Of a stretch of DNA of 46,909 nucleotides, positions 1 to 8,019 are shown one piece after another. Within the stretch, counting starts at the first letter, position 1. Each line of letters opens with the position of its first letter. Made by a program: the position numbers and the translations under genes. This DNA comes from an uncultured Clostridia bacterium (GTDB taxonomy: Bacteria > Bacillota > Clostridia > Saccharofermentanales > Saccharofermentanaceae): positions 1 through 46,909 of the forward strand of contig CAMIYM010000018.1 in assembly GCA_946403085.1 (NCBI GenBank). The letters are read 5' to 3'. The notes beneath the pieces were generated by a model, which was given only the letters and a program-made list of their open reading frames with translations, did not search any database and was not told the DNA's origin.

Positions 1-24
1 GCTGGTAACGGCCCGGGAAGATAG
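1..24 (+). CDS. C-terminal end of an upstream gene (partial)
   Basis: Reading frame 1 encodes AGNGPGR followed by TAG at 22-24, and a strong terminator starts about 20 bp later. This layout suits the tail of a gene entering from the left, but seven residues are too few to identify it. The other forward frames are less convincing because one runs into the terminator and one stops at once. Confidence 0.3.
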   Translation, partial: AGNGPGR

Positions 25-42
25 ATTGCTGCCGGATTATAT

Positions 43-80
43 AAGTCCCTTCGCGCTAAACGCGGAGGGACTTTTCTTTT
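43..80 (+). terminator. Rho-independent terminator
   Basis: The arms AAGTCCCT and AGGGACTT flank an inner CGCG/CGCG stem with a CTAAA loop, followed by a T-rich run (TTCTTTT). It closes whatever unit enters from the left and insulates the two-component locus. Confidence 0.85.
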
Positions 81-126
81 GCCTGTTTTCGATGTTTTAA
101 CCGCTGTAAAAATTTCGACTAAAAAA

Positions 127-167
127 TGTAATATTACAATTTACATAAAATCGATTATTGGTAAAAT
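127..167 (+). promoter_or_regulatory. Promoter with palindromic box before the response regulator
   Basis: A -35-like TTTACA (140-145) and a -10-like TAAAAT (162-167) are 16 bp apart. Just upstream is a perfect 12-bp palindrome, TGTAATATTACA (127-138). Together with TTTACA it gives several TGTAA-type half-sites on both strands. WalR boxes are described as two TGTWAH hexamers separated by 5 bp; the spacing here is different, so autoregulation is only a suggestion. Confidence 0.5.
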
Positions 168-211
168 ACAAATAAGTAGAATATTTCCTTGATATTTTGA
201 GAGGTGTGAAT

Positions 212-922
212 ATGGCAAAGATCCTAATAATTGATGATGATAAAGCGGTAGTTGATTCCACTGCCGATATGCTTAAATCCTTTGAATTTACTGTTATTAC
301 TGCTACTGACGGCAAGAAGGGATTTGAGCTCGCAGACATGGAACGACCCGACGTTATCATTCTCGACTGGATGATGCCCGGATATAGCGGAATGCAGTTT
401 ATTAAGGACTACAGAGATCAGGGTTATAAGACACCCGTATTATTCCTTACCGGTAAGGGTGACCTCTCTCAGTATCAGGTTGAAGCACTCCGCGCAGGTG
501 CTGATGATTATGTAAGCAAGCCTTATGAGCCGATGATCCTTGTCGAGAAGCTCAGAGCAATGATCAGACGTACTGAGTACAGCAATAAGTCTCACGGTGC
601 AGAAGGCAACAGACACGAGTATTGCGGCGGTGAGCTTATCATCGACGGTGATGTAATGCAGGCTTTCAAGTATGAAGAGTCCTGTGATCTTACCAACAGA
701 GAGTTCCAGCTCCTTCAGTATCTTGAACAGAACATGGGCAGAGTATGCTCCAGATCCGAACTTCTTAAGCAGGTTTGGAAGTTCGACTTCTTAGGCGATG
801 AGAGAACGGTTGATGTTACCATTAAGCGTACACGTCAGAAGATCGAACCCGATCAGAAGAATTTCAAATATATCCTTACGAGAAGAGGTTTCGGTTACTT
901 CTTCCCTAATGATCTGGAATAA
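212..922 (+). CDS. OmpR/PhoB-family response regulator (WalR-like)
   Basis: This is a DNA-binding response regulator of 236 residues. The N-terminal receiver domain (about 1-120) has the acidic patch IIDDD (residues 6-10), the phospho-acceptor Asp52 in ILDWMMPG, and the conserved Lys in the SKPYEP motif. The C-terminal winged helix (about 140-232) has the typical LTNREFQLL start and GFGYFF end. I start it at ATG 212, 3-8 bases after a GAGAGGTG ribosome site, rather than at the in-frame TTG at 197. The cognate kinase begins 2 bp after its stop. Because murA, a WalJ-type hydrolase and rlmH follow, as around walRK in Bacillus, a role in cell-wall homeostasis is likely, but PhoP-like function cannot be excluded. 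Confidence 0.9.
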   Translation: MAKILIIDDDKAVVDSTADMLKSFEFTVITATDGKKGFELADMERPDVIILDWMMPGYSGMQFIKDYRDQGYKTPVLFLTGKGDLSQYQVEALRAGADDYVSKPYEPMILVEKLRAMIRRTEYSNKSHGAEGNRHEYCGGELIIDGDVMQAFKYEESCDLTNREFQLLQYLEQNMGRVCSRSELLKQVWKFDFLGDERTVDVTIKRTRQKIEPDQKNFKYILTRRGFGYFFPNDLE

Positions 923-924
923 TC

Positions 925-3060
925 TTGAATAACATATTTTCGTTTTCAGCATTAGAACAAGCCTTCCAGAATCCGGTAGTTATCGTGGTTCTGGGTTTGA
1001 TATTGATGCTTTTGGGAATCCTTCTCGGGTATCTTATCGGCAATACTACATTGCAGAGGAAAGTATCCGGCGACATGGATAACCTTGAGCGTGACAAGAT
1101 CATTCAAAAGGCTGTCCTTGATACCGTAGGTCTTGGTATTGCAGTTTACGATTCCAAGGGTGCGTTGTTCTGCAACGAGACGATCTTCAGACTTCCTGAT
1201 TTCCTTAAAGGCGGTCTTCCGAAGACACTTAACAATTTCCTCGAGACTTTCGATAACGGCAATCAGCTGAAGTCCAACTACATATTAAGTCTTGAGAACG
1301 GCGTCAATCTTATCAGGGTCAATTACATAAATAACCGCAGGATATATGAGATAAAGATCATCAGAAGACCTGCGCAGCCTGATTCAAAGTTCTTCGGTAA
1401 TGAAGAACTCAATATCGTTATAGTTGATGACATTACGCAGATCAAGGATGACGAGAGACGCCAAAAGGACCTTGCTGCTAATGTTTCACACGAACTTAAG
1501 ACACCGCTCACATCCATCAAGAGTTCTGTTTTCTCTATAAGAAGAGCATGCCAGGATGGCAACGAGCCTTCACGAGAAGAGCTCATCACATGGAGCGGAC
1601 GTATCGAGGAGAACACAGTCAGAATGCAGGATATCGTTAATGATTTCCTTGTACTGTCCCAGTGTTCACATACAAGCCGCATGGAGATCTTTGATATCAG
1701 GGATGCCGTATCTGCTGCTTATTCGAACATCCAGGATTATCCGGGTGCATCGAATGTAAGATTCACTCTTCCTGATGACGGAATATATCCTCTCCTTTAC
1801 GGTAATTCGAAGCTCATCGTAAGGACAATAGTCAACCTTCTGACCAATGCCATCAAGTATATAAACTACGACGGCAAGAAAGTTCCTAACCAGGTCCATA
1901 TAAGCATCTCGGTAATTGATGACCGTGTAGCCGTTCAGGTTGATGATAACGGAAGAGGTATTCCTGCCAAGGATATCGACCACCTTTTCGAGCGCTTCTA
2001 CAGAGTTGATAATTCAGGCAACAGGGAAGTAGGCGGATCCGGAATAGGTCTTGCGATAGCAAAAGAGATCGCAGATATGCATGACGGCGTTATCAGCGTT
2101 ACTTCAACATTTGGTCAGGGAGCCACATTCATTTTCAGCCTTCCTACAGGAAAGACTGTTTTCGACGGTGCTTACAGCGATGCCAAGGCAGGCATTATCA
2201 GTGACAAGCCGCTCCACAGGGCAGCTGCATATTTCCTTGGACTTCAGGAGTGCGAGGCCGTAAGATCCCTGGGTTATACGGATCTTGTAAGTCTTGTTGA
2301 AGAGTACGAGATCATACCTGAGCATGAGGTTGCCGCAAGAGATAAGGCGCTTGCAAAGCTCCTGTCTTCTTTTGGCGATGAGAGATTCGAAGAATTGAAG
2401 GACGAGCTCCTTTATATTGAAGATTTCTATCCTGAGGAAGATGGCCCTGTATCAGGACTTGAGAGCGAGATCGCCAAAGAGACTACGATCGACGAGAATG
2501 CTTCTATGTCTCCCATGAGCGAGCAGCTTTCAATCCCGATCGAAAAGATCACACCTCAGGAACCCGTTTCCGCTATGGCAGCAGTAGAGGCAACATACGA
2601 GCAGGCACAGGAGGTTCAGCAGCCTCCGATAGTCCAGCCCCAGGCAGTCTCACAGCCCGTAACCCAGGTAAATCCCCAGGTTCAGGCTCAGCCTGTATTG
2701 CAGTCGCAGCCGGTACCTGTAAGCGATGATACGCTTATGGCTCAGCCACTGGTCGATCCAATGGCAATGTCCAAGGAAGAGGAGGCAAGACTCCAGGCAA
2801 AAGAGGAAGCCAGAAAACTCTTGACACAGCCCGTTGTTCAGATAAGTGCCGAACAAAGGAAGACTGTATCGCAAATAAATCGTGAATCTCGCGAAAAACG
2901 CGTAATTCACCCAATTGACGCTCAGAAAAGGTATAATAGTAAGCGTGCTATCACCGGTGAAGGAAAAGAAGCTCCTCAGGGAGTCCCTTCAGACAAGGGT
3001 GATGTTGCGGTTAAGTCGTCATTGAAGAAGATCCTTGACGAATCAGATCCGCACAAGTGA
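925..3060 (+). CDS. Membrane sensor histidine kinase with long Gln/Pro-rich C-terminal tail
   Basis: This kinase of 711 residues starts at TTG 925, directly behind the regulator gene and probably translationally coupled to it. One membrane helix lies near residues 17-40 and there is no extracellular sensor loop. A PAS-like region follows (about 65-175), then HisKA with the H-box VSHELKTPLTS (phospho-His189), then HATPase_c (about 295-412) with N-box LLTNAIKY, G1 DDNGRGIP and G2 GGSGIGLAIAKE. Single-helix kinases with a cytoplasmic PAS domain resemble VicK/WalK of streptococci. The odd part is residues 420-711: a charged segment, then a Gln/Pro/Val-rich low-complexity stretch (about 545-610), then a basic end. 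Most kinases of this class stop soon after the G2 box. It should sense an internal or membrane-linked cue and phosphorylate Asp52 of the neighbour. Confidence 0.9.
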   Translation: MNNIFSFSALEQAFQNPVVIVVLGLILMLLGILLGYLIGNTTLQRKVSGDMDNLERDKIIQKAVLDTVGLGIAVYDSKGALFCNETIFRLPDFLKGGLPKTLNNFLETFDNGNQLKSNYILSLENGVNLIRVNYINNRRIYEIKIIRRPAQPDSKFFGNEELNIVIVDDITQIKDDERRQKDLAANVSHELKTPLTSIKSSVFSIRRACQDGNEPSREELITWSGRIEENTVRMQDIVNDFLVLSQCSHTSRMEIFDIRDAVSAAYSNIQDYPGASNVRFTLPDDGIYPLLYGNSKLIVRTIVNLLTNAIKYINYDGKKVPNQVHISISVIDDRVAVQVDDNGRGIPAKDIDHLFERFYRVDNSGNREVGGSGIGLAIAKEIADMHDGVISVTSTFGQGATFIFSLPTGKTVFDGAYSDAKAGIISDKPLHRAAAYFLGLQECEAVRSLGYTDLVSLVEEYEIIPEHEVAARDKALAKLLSSFGDERFEELKDELLYIEDFYPEEDGPVSGLESEIAKETTIDENASMSPMSEQLSIPIEKITPQEPVSAMAAVEATYEQAQEVQQPPIVQPQAVSQPVTQVNPQVQAQPVLQSQPVPVSDDTLMAQPLVDPMAMSKEEEARLQAKEEARKLLTQPVVQISAEQRKTVSQINRESREKRVIHPIDAQKRYNSKRAITGEGKEAPQGVPSDKGDVAVKSSLKKILDESDPHK

Positions 3061-3075
3061 GTTGATGGAGTTTTG

Positions 3076-4419
3076 ATGGAGCAGAGCGAATTCGGCGCAG
3101 GCAAGTCCTACGCTTATGAGATAAAGGGCGGAGTCCCGCTCAAAGGTGATATCGATATCAGCGGCAGCAAGAATGCCGCTCTTGGTGTTATCGCTGCTTC
3201 CATCATGGTCGATGGTGTCTGCACATTGGAGAACGTTCCGGATATCCTGGACGTCCACGTTATGTTTGATCTCTTAAGATCACTCGGTGCAACTGTTGAT
3301 GCAATCGACAATCATACATATAAGATCGATCCGACTACTATTAATACTTATAAGGCTTCAGGCCCGCTCGTATCAAGGATCCGTGCCTCATACTATCTCA
3401 TGGGCGCGCTCCTCGGCAGATGCGGTAAGGCATCAATAAGGCTTCCGGGCGGATGCAACTTCGGTCAGCGTCCTATCGACCTTCACCTCAAGGCTTTCCA
3501 GCTCATGGGCGCCAAGGGTGCAAGACCTTCGGATATCAGCAGCGGTATCGTAAACCTTGAAGCTGATCCTTTGCACGGCGCAAGAGTTTATCTCGATATC
3601 GTAAGCGTCGGTGCGACGATAAATGCAATGCTCGCAGCATGTAAGGCACAGGGCCAGACAGAGATCATCAATGCTGCCAAAGAACCTCATATCGTTGACG
3701 TTGCAAACTTCCTTAACTCGATGGGTGCCCGCATCAAAGGTGCAGGTACAGATATCATTAAGATCACAGGTGTTCCGGTACTCCCGGGCAACTTTACATA
3801 TTCTATTATTCCGGACCAGATCGAGGCCGGAACATACATGATCGCAGCTGCAGTTACAAACGGCGATGTTACGATCCACAATCTGATCCCTACACACATG
3901 GAGCCTTTGTCGCAGAAGATGCGCGAAATGGGTTACCAGATCGAAGAGGGCGACGAATCCATTAGAGTATTCAGATACAATAATGACGAGGAAGTATATC
4001 CCACAAGTGTTAAGACTTCACCTTATCCGGGATTCCCTACAGATCTCCAGCCGCAGACAGTAGTCCTTCTCTGTTCCGCTAACGGTCAGAGCCGCATGCA
4101 TGAGAATGTATGGCAGAACAGATTCCAGTATGTTCCCGAACTCGCGAAAATGGGTGCGAATATCAACGTTTACGAGCGTATTGCATGGGTAAACGGCAAG
4201 ACCACCTTCCAGGGAGCAACTGTTGAAGCTACAGACTTGAGAGCCGGCGCAGCACTTGTTTGCGCAGCTTTGGAAGCTAGCGGCACAACATATATCATGA
4301 ACGCACAGAGGATCGACAGAGGATACGAGCATATCGTGCAGAAGCTCACGGATCTTGGTGCGACGATCAAAAGAGTCAACCATACACCTGAATATGGTGA
4401 AGAGGATACCGAAGCATGA
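3076..4419 (+). CDS. murA: UDP-N-acetylglucosamine 1-carboxyvinyltransferase
   Basis: MurA transfers enolpyruvate from PEP to UDP-GlcNAc, the first committed step of peptidoglycan synthesis, in the cytoplasm. The 447-residue protein has the family fold from the SGSKNAALG motif near the N-terminus to the DRGYEHI motif near the C-terminus. The catalytic loop LPGGCNFGQRPIDLH carries Cys127, the position of Cys115 in the E. coli enzyme, so it should be sensitive to fosfomycin. ATG 3076 is chosen; a TTG lies directly before it at 3073. The gene lies 15 bp after the kinase stop and overlaps the next gene by 4 bp (ATGA), so it is part of the same unit. This could be one of two MurA paralogues, as is common in Firmicutes. 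Confidence 0.95.
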   Translation: MEQSEFGAGKSYAYEIKGGVPLKGDIDISGSKNAALGVIAASIMVDGVCTLENVPDILDVHVMFDLLRSLGATVDAIDNHTYKIDPTTINTYKASGPLVSRIRASYYLMGALLGRCGKASIRLPGGCNFGQRPIDLHLKAFQLMGAKGARPSDISSGIVNLEADPLHGARVYLDIVSVGATINAMLAACKAQGQTEIINAAKEPHIVDVANFLNSMGARIKGAGTDIIKITGVPVLPGNFTYSIIPDQIEAGTYMIAAAVTNGDVTIHNLIPTHMEPLSQKMREMGYQIEEGDESIRVFRYNNDEEVYPTSVKTSPYPGFPTDLQPQTVVLLCSANGQSRMHENVWQNRFQYVPELAKMGANINVYERIAWVNGKTTFQGATVEATDLRAGAALVCAALEASGTTYIMNAQRIDRGYEHIVQKLTDLGATIKRVNHTPEYGEEDTEA

Positions 4420-5210
4420 CGGGACCTGACAGAATAGTCCCTTTGTTTTCCTCCAGCAGCGGTAATGCGACATTAATCAAATCACACGGAACCTACATCC
4501 TTGTCGATTGCGGCATGTCATGCAAGATGATGACCAAAGCTCTTGTAGACAGCGGCGTCTATCCGGATGATGTCAGTGCCGTTTTTCTTACTCACCGTCA
4601 CAGCGATCATATTGCCGGAGTGCCCGTTTTTTCGCGCAAATATCATACGCCGATATACGGAACACAGGCCACCTTGGCGGTTCTGGACGGACTTGCATCA
4701 GAAGTTCATGAGATAGCGGAAAATGACATCATTAAGCTTGAGAATGGTCCTGAAGTAAGGGCTTTTCCGACTCCTCACGACGTCCCCGGTTCTGTCTGTT
4801 ACCGCATTGTTAATCCCGAGAATGGAACTTCTATTTCAGTCATGACTGATTTAGGCCGCGTAAATGACGGTATGAGAGGGTTCGCCAGTGCATCAGATGT
4901 CATCCTGCTGGAATCCAATTACGATCCTTATATGCTCGAGCACGGTGAATATCCATGGCCACTTAAGAAGAGGATCTCCGGTGGCCACGGTCACATCAGC
5001 AATCCGGAATCTGCTGACTGCGCGGAATTCTTCATCAAAAACGGCACCAGAAGATTCATCCTGGGACACTTGTCGCCGCACAACAACACGCCTGTCCTCG
5101 CAAGGGATACTTTCGTAAATTCATTGAGCGACAGGGGTTTTGTCGAAGGCATTGATTATGAAGTCAGGATCGCCAAAAAGGATGGTCCCACAGAGGGGTA
5201 CACCTTATGA
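4416..5210 (+). CDS. WalJ/YycJ-type MBL-fold metallo-hydrolase
   Basis: This is a metallo-beta-lactamase-fold protein of 264 residues. The metal-binding motif HRHSDHIAG stands near residues 65-73, with a further metal-site histidine in PTPHD and an Asp in VMTDLG. The N-terminus (LFSSSSGNATLI) and overall length match the YycJ/WalJ group, which is encoded next to walRK in Bacillales and has 5'-3' DNA exonuclease activity in characterised members. It overlaps murA upstream and rlmH downstream by 4 bp each. The neighbourhood is the main reason for preferring WalJ over other MBL hydrolases. Confidence 0.85.
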   Translation: MTGPDRIVPLFSSSSGNATLIKSHGTYILVDCGMSCKMMTKALVDSGVYPDDVSAVFLTHRHSDHIAGVPVFSRKYHTPIYGTQATLAVLDGLASEVHEIAENDIIKLENGPEVRAFPTPHDVPGSVCYRIVNPENGTSISVMTDLGRVNDGMRGFASASDVILLESNYDPYMLEHGEYPWPLKKRISGGHGHISNPESADCAEFFIKNGTRRFILGHLSPHNNTPVLARDTFVNSLSDRGFVEGIDYEVRIAKKDGPTEGYTL

Positions 5211-5671
5211 AGATAATCGTGGTATGCCCCGGAAAGCTTAAGGACAAGTGGCTTAAAGATGGTATCGAAGAGTACAGAAAGCGTCTTTCGAGATTTGCCA
5301 CGCTGGAATTCATAGAAGTTGCTGACTGTCCTGATTCAGTACCTGTGGCTGATGCATTGAAGCGCGAAGGCGAGCTTATCCTCTCACATATCAAGCCCGG
5401 CGAAGTGGTCTGGGCAATGGATCTCGGCGGTGAGAATGTCACTTCCGAGAAGCTGTCCTCATATCTCATGTCCGACATTGAAAAGGGCGGCGGCACATTG
5501 AAGATCGTAATCGGAGGAAGCAACGGGATCTCGCCAGAAGTGCGTGCGCGTGCGGACAGGAGAATGTGCTTCGGCAATATAACACTCACGCATCTGATGA
5601 CAAGGCTCGTGTTATCCGAGCAGCTTTACAGGGGCTTTAAGATCGCAAAAGGCGAGAAATACCATAAGTAA
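5207..5671 (+). CDS. rlmH: 23S rRNA (pseudouridine-1915 N3) methyltransferase
   Basis: RlmH is a small SPOUT-class methyltransferase that methylates pseudouridine 1915 in helix 69 of 23S rRNA on assembled 70S ribosomes, using SAM. The 154-residue length is typical. The SAM-binding trefoil knot region is visible as VIGGSNGIS (near residues 103-111) and the C-terminal substrate segment is LSEQLYRGFKIAKGEKYHK, ending in the family-specific YHK. Its start overlaps the previous gene by ATGA. rlmH also lies near the wal locus in many Firmicutes. It is the last gene of this unit; a convergent gene follows after 15 bp. Confidence 0.95.
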   Translation: MKIIVVCPGKLKDKWLKDGIEEYRKRLSRFATLEFIEVADCPDSVPVADALKREGELILSHIKPGEVVWAMDLGGENVTSEKLSSYLMSDIEKGGGTLKIVIGGSNGISPEVRARADRRMCFGNITLTHLMTRLVLSEQLYRGFKIAKGEKYHK

Positions 5672-5686
5672 AAGGCAGCTGGGGAC

Positions 5687-6475
5687 TTAGCGGAAGTTCT
5701 TTTCAATAAAGTCGTCAAGCCAGCTGAGATCAAATGGCTGATCAGCCGATTCAAAAGTGAAGAAGAGCCTGTCACCGCAGTATATTCCGGCTTTGCCGTA
5801 GTCATTTATCCTGCAGATCATATCCTCAGCATAAGATGTATTGCCCATCCTTCCGCAGTGCTCATGATATAAGATCTTACGGTCACTAAGTCTTAAGATC
5901 GTGAGGTCAGGATGGATGATCTTTTTGCCAACTTTCAGCGGGCATTCATACTTATACGGAATACCTTTTGCATACAGTCTGTCAGCAATTATCACCTCTG
6001 ACTTGGATCTCACGCGTTCGCCCTTCTGTGTGTAGAATTCCGGATCGCCTTTTCGAAATGGTTTGGGCTTATAGGGGATGGAGAGCCAGTATTGGGCATA
6101 TTGCTCATTATTGAGGATAAGTGGACTTGCGTACTTTTTACGGCTTTCAGGAAGATTATCGTAGAGATCTTCCAGAACATCACAAGGATATTTTGCAATG
6201 ATTGACTGAAGGACTTGTGCTTCATTACGCGCTTTTTTGATCGCACTGTTGATCAAGTCCTTTTGGACAAGCCGCCTGATCAATTCGGTGTTGTTTCTAT
6301 TTAAGTGTTTATGTGTAGTTTCAATATGCCAGATATAAGAAAAGCCACTTGGGTTAGGTCTGATATTGATCGTGCCCTCAGGGCAGGACTCTCTCTTGTT
6401 CTCCAGAGATCTTATTGTGGATTCCAGATATGCATAGCGGGCATTCATTATGTCTAATATTCTGTTAGTCATCAT
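5687..6475 (-). CDS. PD-(D/E)XK nuclease-like hypothetical protein
   Basis: This 262-residue protein has no signal peptide or membrane segment. The N-terminal 130 residues are basic and probably helical. The C-terminal half has an ordered set of motifs, KSEVIIADRLY, then IIHPDLTIL, then YHEHCGRM, then a GDRLFFTFE strand. The Glu, the PD and the following E-x-H pattern resemble the E...PD...ExH/K active site of restriction-endonuclease-fold proteins, common in uncharacterised clostridial proteins. On its own strand an AGGAGGT site lies 4 bases before ATG ATG, which fixes the start. It stands alone, convergent with rlmH and divergent from the histidine operon. A role in DNA cleavage or repair is inference. 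Confidence 0.6.
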   Translation of the reverse strand: MMTNRILDIMNARYAYLESTIRSLENKRESCPEGTINIRPNPSGFSYIWHIETTHKHLNRNNTELIRRLVQKDLINSAIKKARNEAQVLQSIIAKYPCDVLEDLYDNLPESRKKYASPLILNNEQYAQYWLSIPYKPKPFRKGDPEFYTQKGERVRSKSEVIIADRLYAKGIPYKYECPLKVGKKIIHPDLTILRLSDRKILYHEHCGRMGNTSYAEDMICRINDYGKAGIYCGDRLFFTFESADQPFDLSWLDDFIEKNFR

Positions 6476-6558
6476 GAATACCTCCTTGTTGAATCTATTA
6501 TAGGAACCTCATATGCGTGAAAATAGGTTTTCGGAGAAGATTGAGACTTTTTGGGGGT

Positions 6559-6578
6559 AATTGAGACAGGTCTCAATT
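6559..6578. repeat. Inverted repeat, operator-like
   Basis: The arms AATTGAGA and TCTCAATT are separated by CAGG. A further direct copy of ATTGAGAC stands at 6540-6547, one 20-bp step upstream, so the half-site occurs three times. The site is about 85 bp upstream of the minus-strand nuclease-like gene and could serve its promoter. No T-run follows, so it is not a terminator. Confidence 0.55.
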
Positions 6579-6593
6579 CCTGTAGCGATCTGC

Positions 6594-6686
6594 TTTTGTA
6601 CTTGAGAGCCCGAAAAATAGCGCTTAAGCATAAAATTTTCGATTTTTTGTACTTAAAGGGGAAAAATAAGCGCTCTAAGTATAAAA
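6594..6686. repeat. Two imperfect direct repeats of about 43 bp
   Basis: Units at 6594-6635 and 6644-6686 share the order TTTTGTACTT, GAAAAATA, GCGCT, ATAAAA at matching positions, with a period of 50-51 bp. Each unit also has weak internal dyad symmetry (TACTT at the left, AAGTA or AAGCA at the right). The stretch has no gene on either strand. It may be a tandem protein-binding array or a small repeated element. Confidence 0.6.
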
Positions 6687-6734
6687 GCGTTCAGGCGGAT
6701 GAATGATATTACTTTATTCAACTAAAGAAAATGC

Positions 6735-6763
6735 TTGACATATCACAGATGCACAATTATAAT
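6735..6763 (+). promoter_or_regulatory. Consensus sigma-A promoter of the histidine operon
   Basis: TTGACA (6735-6740) and TATAAT (6758-6763) match the consensus exactly with the ideal 17-bp spacer. Transcription should start near 6770, giving a leader of about 100 nt before hisZ. Such a strong core promoter normally needs a repressor, which fits the palindrome next to it. Confidence 0.9.
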
Positions 6764-6764
6764 C

Positions 6765-6780
6765 CTTTAGTCGACTAAAG
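6765..6780. promoter_or_regulatory. Palindromic operator over the his transcription start
   Basis: CTTTAGTCGACTAAAG is a perfect 16-bp palindrome that starts 2 bp after the -10 box and covers the predicted start point. A related half-site, AACTAAAG, lies at 6720-6727 upstream of the -35 box. This is the usual position for a repressor. A TrpR-family histidine repressor (YerC/HisR type) is a plausible reader in Firmicutes, but I cannot confirm its motif here. Confidence 0.7.
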
Positions 6781-6867
6781 AGTCGGTGAAATTGACACTG
6801 TATCGTCATTTGCCTTTATATATCAATGGCAAGTACAATATGAGAGAAATAAAAATGGAGAGTATAT

Positions 6868-8019
6868 ATGGGAAATAAGTACTACACACCGGACGGCTTC
6901 AACGACCAGTTTCCGGGCATCTGCGGTTTTAAAAGAAATCTTGAGAGCAAGCTCCGTGATCTCTTTCTCCTGAACGGTTATGAAGAGATAGAGACACCCG
7001 GCGTCGAATACTTCGATGTTTATAAGGAGTTTGTCGAAGAGGAAGGCCTCTTCAAGTTTACTGACAGCAACGGAAGACTCTTGTGCAACCGTTACGACGG
7101 AACTATTCCGGCAGTCAGATTCTGCGCAGGAAGGAACGATACACTTCCTGTCCGTTATTCATATATCGAAAACATGTACAGGGCAGGAAAGTCCGGCGGC
7201 GGAAAGCTTTCCGGCTTTACTCAGGGCGGAATCGAGCTTCTTGGTGCGGCTGGTGCCAAGTCCGATGCTGAAGTCCTTGCAATTGCCATCAAGTCAGCAC
7301 TTGAGATCGGCATCACCGATCTTCAGATCTCAATAGGTCAGGTCAAGTTCTATAAGGGACTTATGAGACAGCTCGGAATCGGCGAAGAGGAGCAGGTTAA
7401 GATAAAGAATGCAATCGCCAACAGAGATACGGTAACTCTGGAAAAGCTCGACATCAGCAAGGAAGACAAAGAGACATTGCAGATGTTAGCTGAGTCAGGC
7501 GGAACATACGATACGATCGACATGATCCTTCCGAGGATCACTGATAAGGAAGCTCTTGAGGCTCTGGATAACCTTAAGGAGATCCTGGATATCATGGAAA
7601 GATACGGTTTCCTCAAGTATGTATCAGTTGACCTGGGACTTATCGAGAGCATCGATTACTATACCGGCATGGTATTTAAGGGCTACACATATGAGGTAGG
7701 CTTCCCGATTCTTGCAGGCGGAAGATATGACGATGTCGCAAAGTCTTTCGGCAAAGAAATAGAAGCTGTTGGCTTCTCTATCTCACTCACGCTCTCGATC
7801 ACCGCTCTTATGAGACAGGAAAAATACACACCTGCAAAGGGTGCTGCGGTCATTGTCGGAGGCGACTTTGAAGCAGCATCAGTTACGGTTGAGGCTTTAA
7901 GAGCCGAGGGTACACCCGCCATTCTGGACACTACGGGAATGGATGAGGAAACTCTCAATAAATATGCGGATGAAAAAGGAATCGAGACAGTTATGTTTAT
8001 GGATGGAGGTAATGCCTGA
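6868..8019 (+). CDS. hisZ: ATP phosphoribosyltransferase regulatory subunit
   Basis: HisZ is a catalytically inactive relative of histidyl-tRNA synthetase that forms a complex with short-form HisG and is needed for its activity and histidine feedback inhibition. The 383-residue protein has the class II synthetase-like catalytic fold, for example the opening TPDGFND, motif-2-like [13 protein letters not shown], and a late GGRYDDV segment, but lacks the C-terminal anticodon-binding domain usual in HisS. ATG 6868 follows ATGGAGAG. It is the first gene of the operon and its stop overlaps the hisG start by one base. Confidence 0.92.
   Translation: MGNKYYTPDGFNDQFPGICGFKRNLESKLRDLFLLNGYEEIETPGVEYFDVYKEFVEEEGLFKFTDSNGRLLCNRYDGTIPAVRFCAGRNDTLPVRYSYIENMYRAGKSGGGKLSGFTQGGIELLGAAGAKSDAEVLAIAIKSALEIGITDLQISIGQVKFYKGLMRQLGIGEEEQVKIKNAIANRDTVTLEKLDISKEDKETLQMLAESGGTYDTIDMILPRITDKEALEALDNLKEILDIMERYGFLKYVSVDLGLIESIDYYTGMVFKGYTYEVGFPILAGGRYDDVAKSFGKEIEAVGFSISLTLSITALMRQEKYTPAKGAAVIVGGDFEAASVTVEALRAEGTPAILDTTGMDEETLNKYADEKGIETVMFMDGGNA

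Noticed and set aside
197..211. TTG at 197 as start of the response regulator
   Set aside because: It would include the ribosome site in the coding sequence, and the receiver domain begins exactly at ATG 212.
2650..2910. Minus-strand frame opposite the kinase tail
   Set aside because: It is a shadow of the Gln/Pro repeats and lacks a start signal.
6480..6867. T-box riboswitch in front of the histidine operon
   Set aside because: I find no T-box core sequence or specifier loop, and the leader predicted from the promoter is only about 100 nt.
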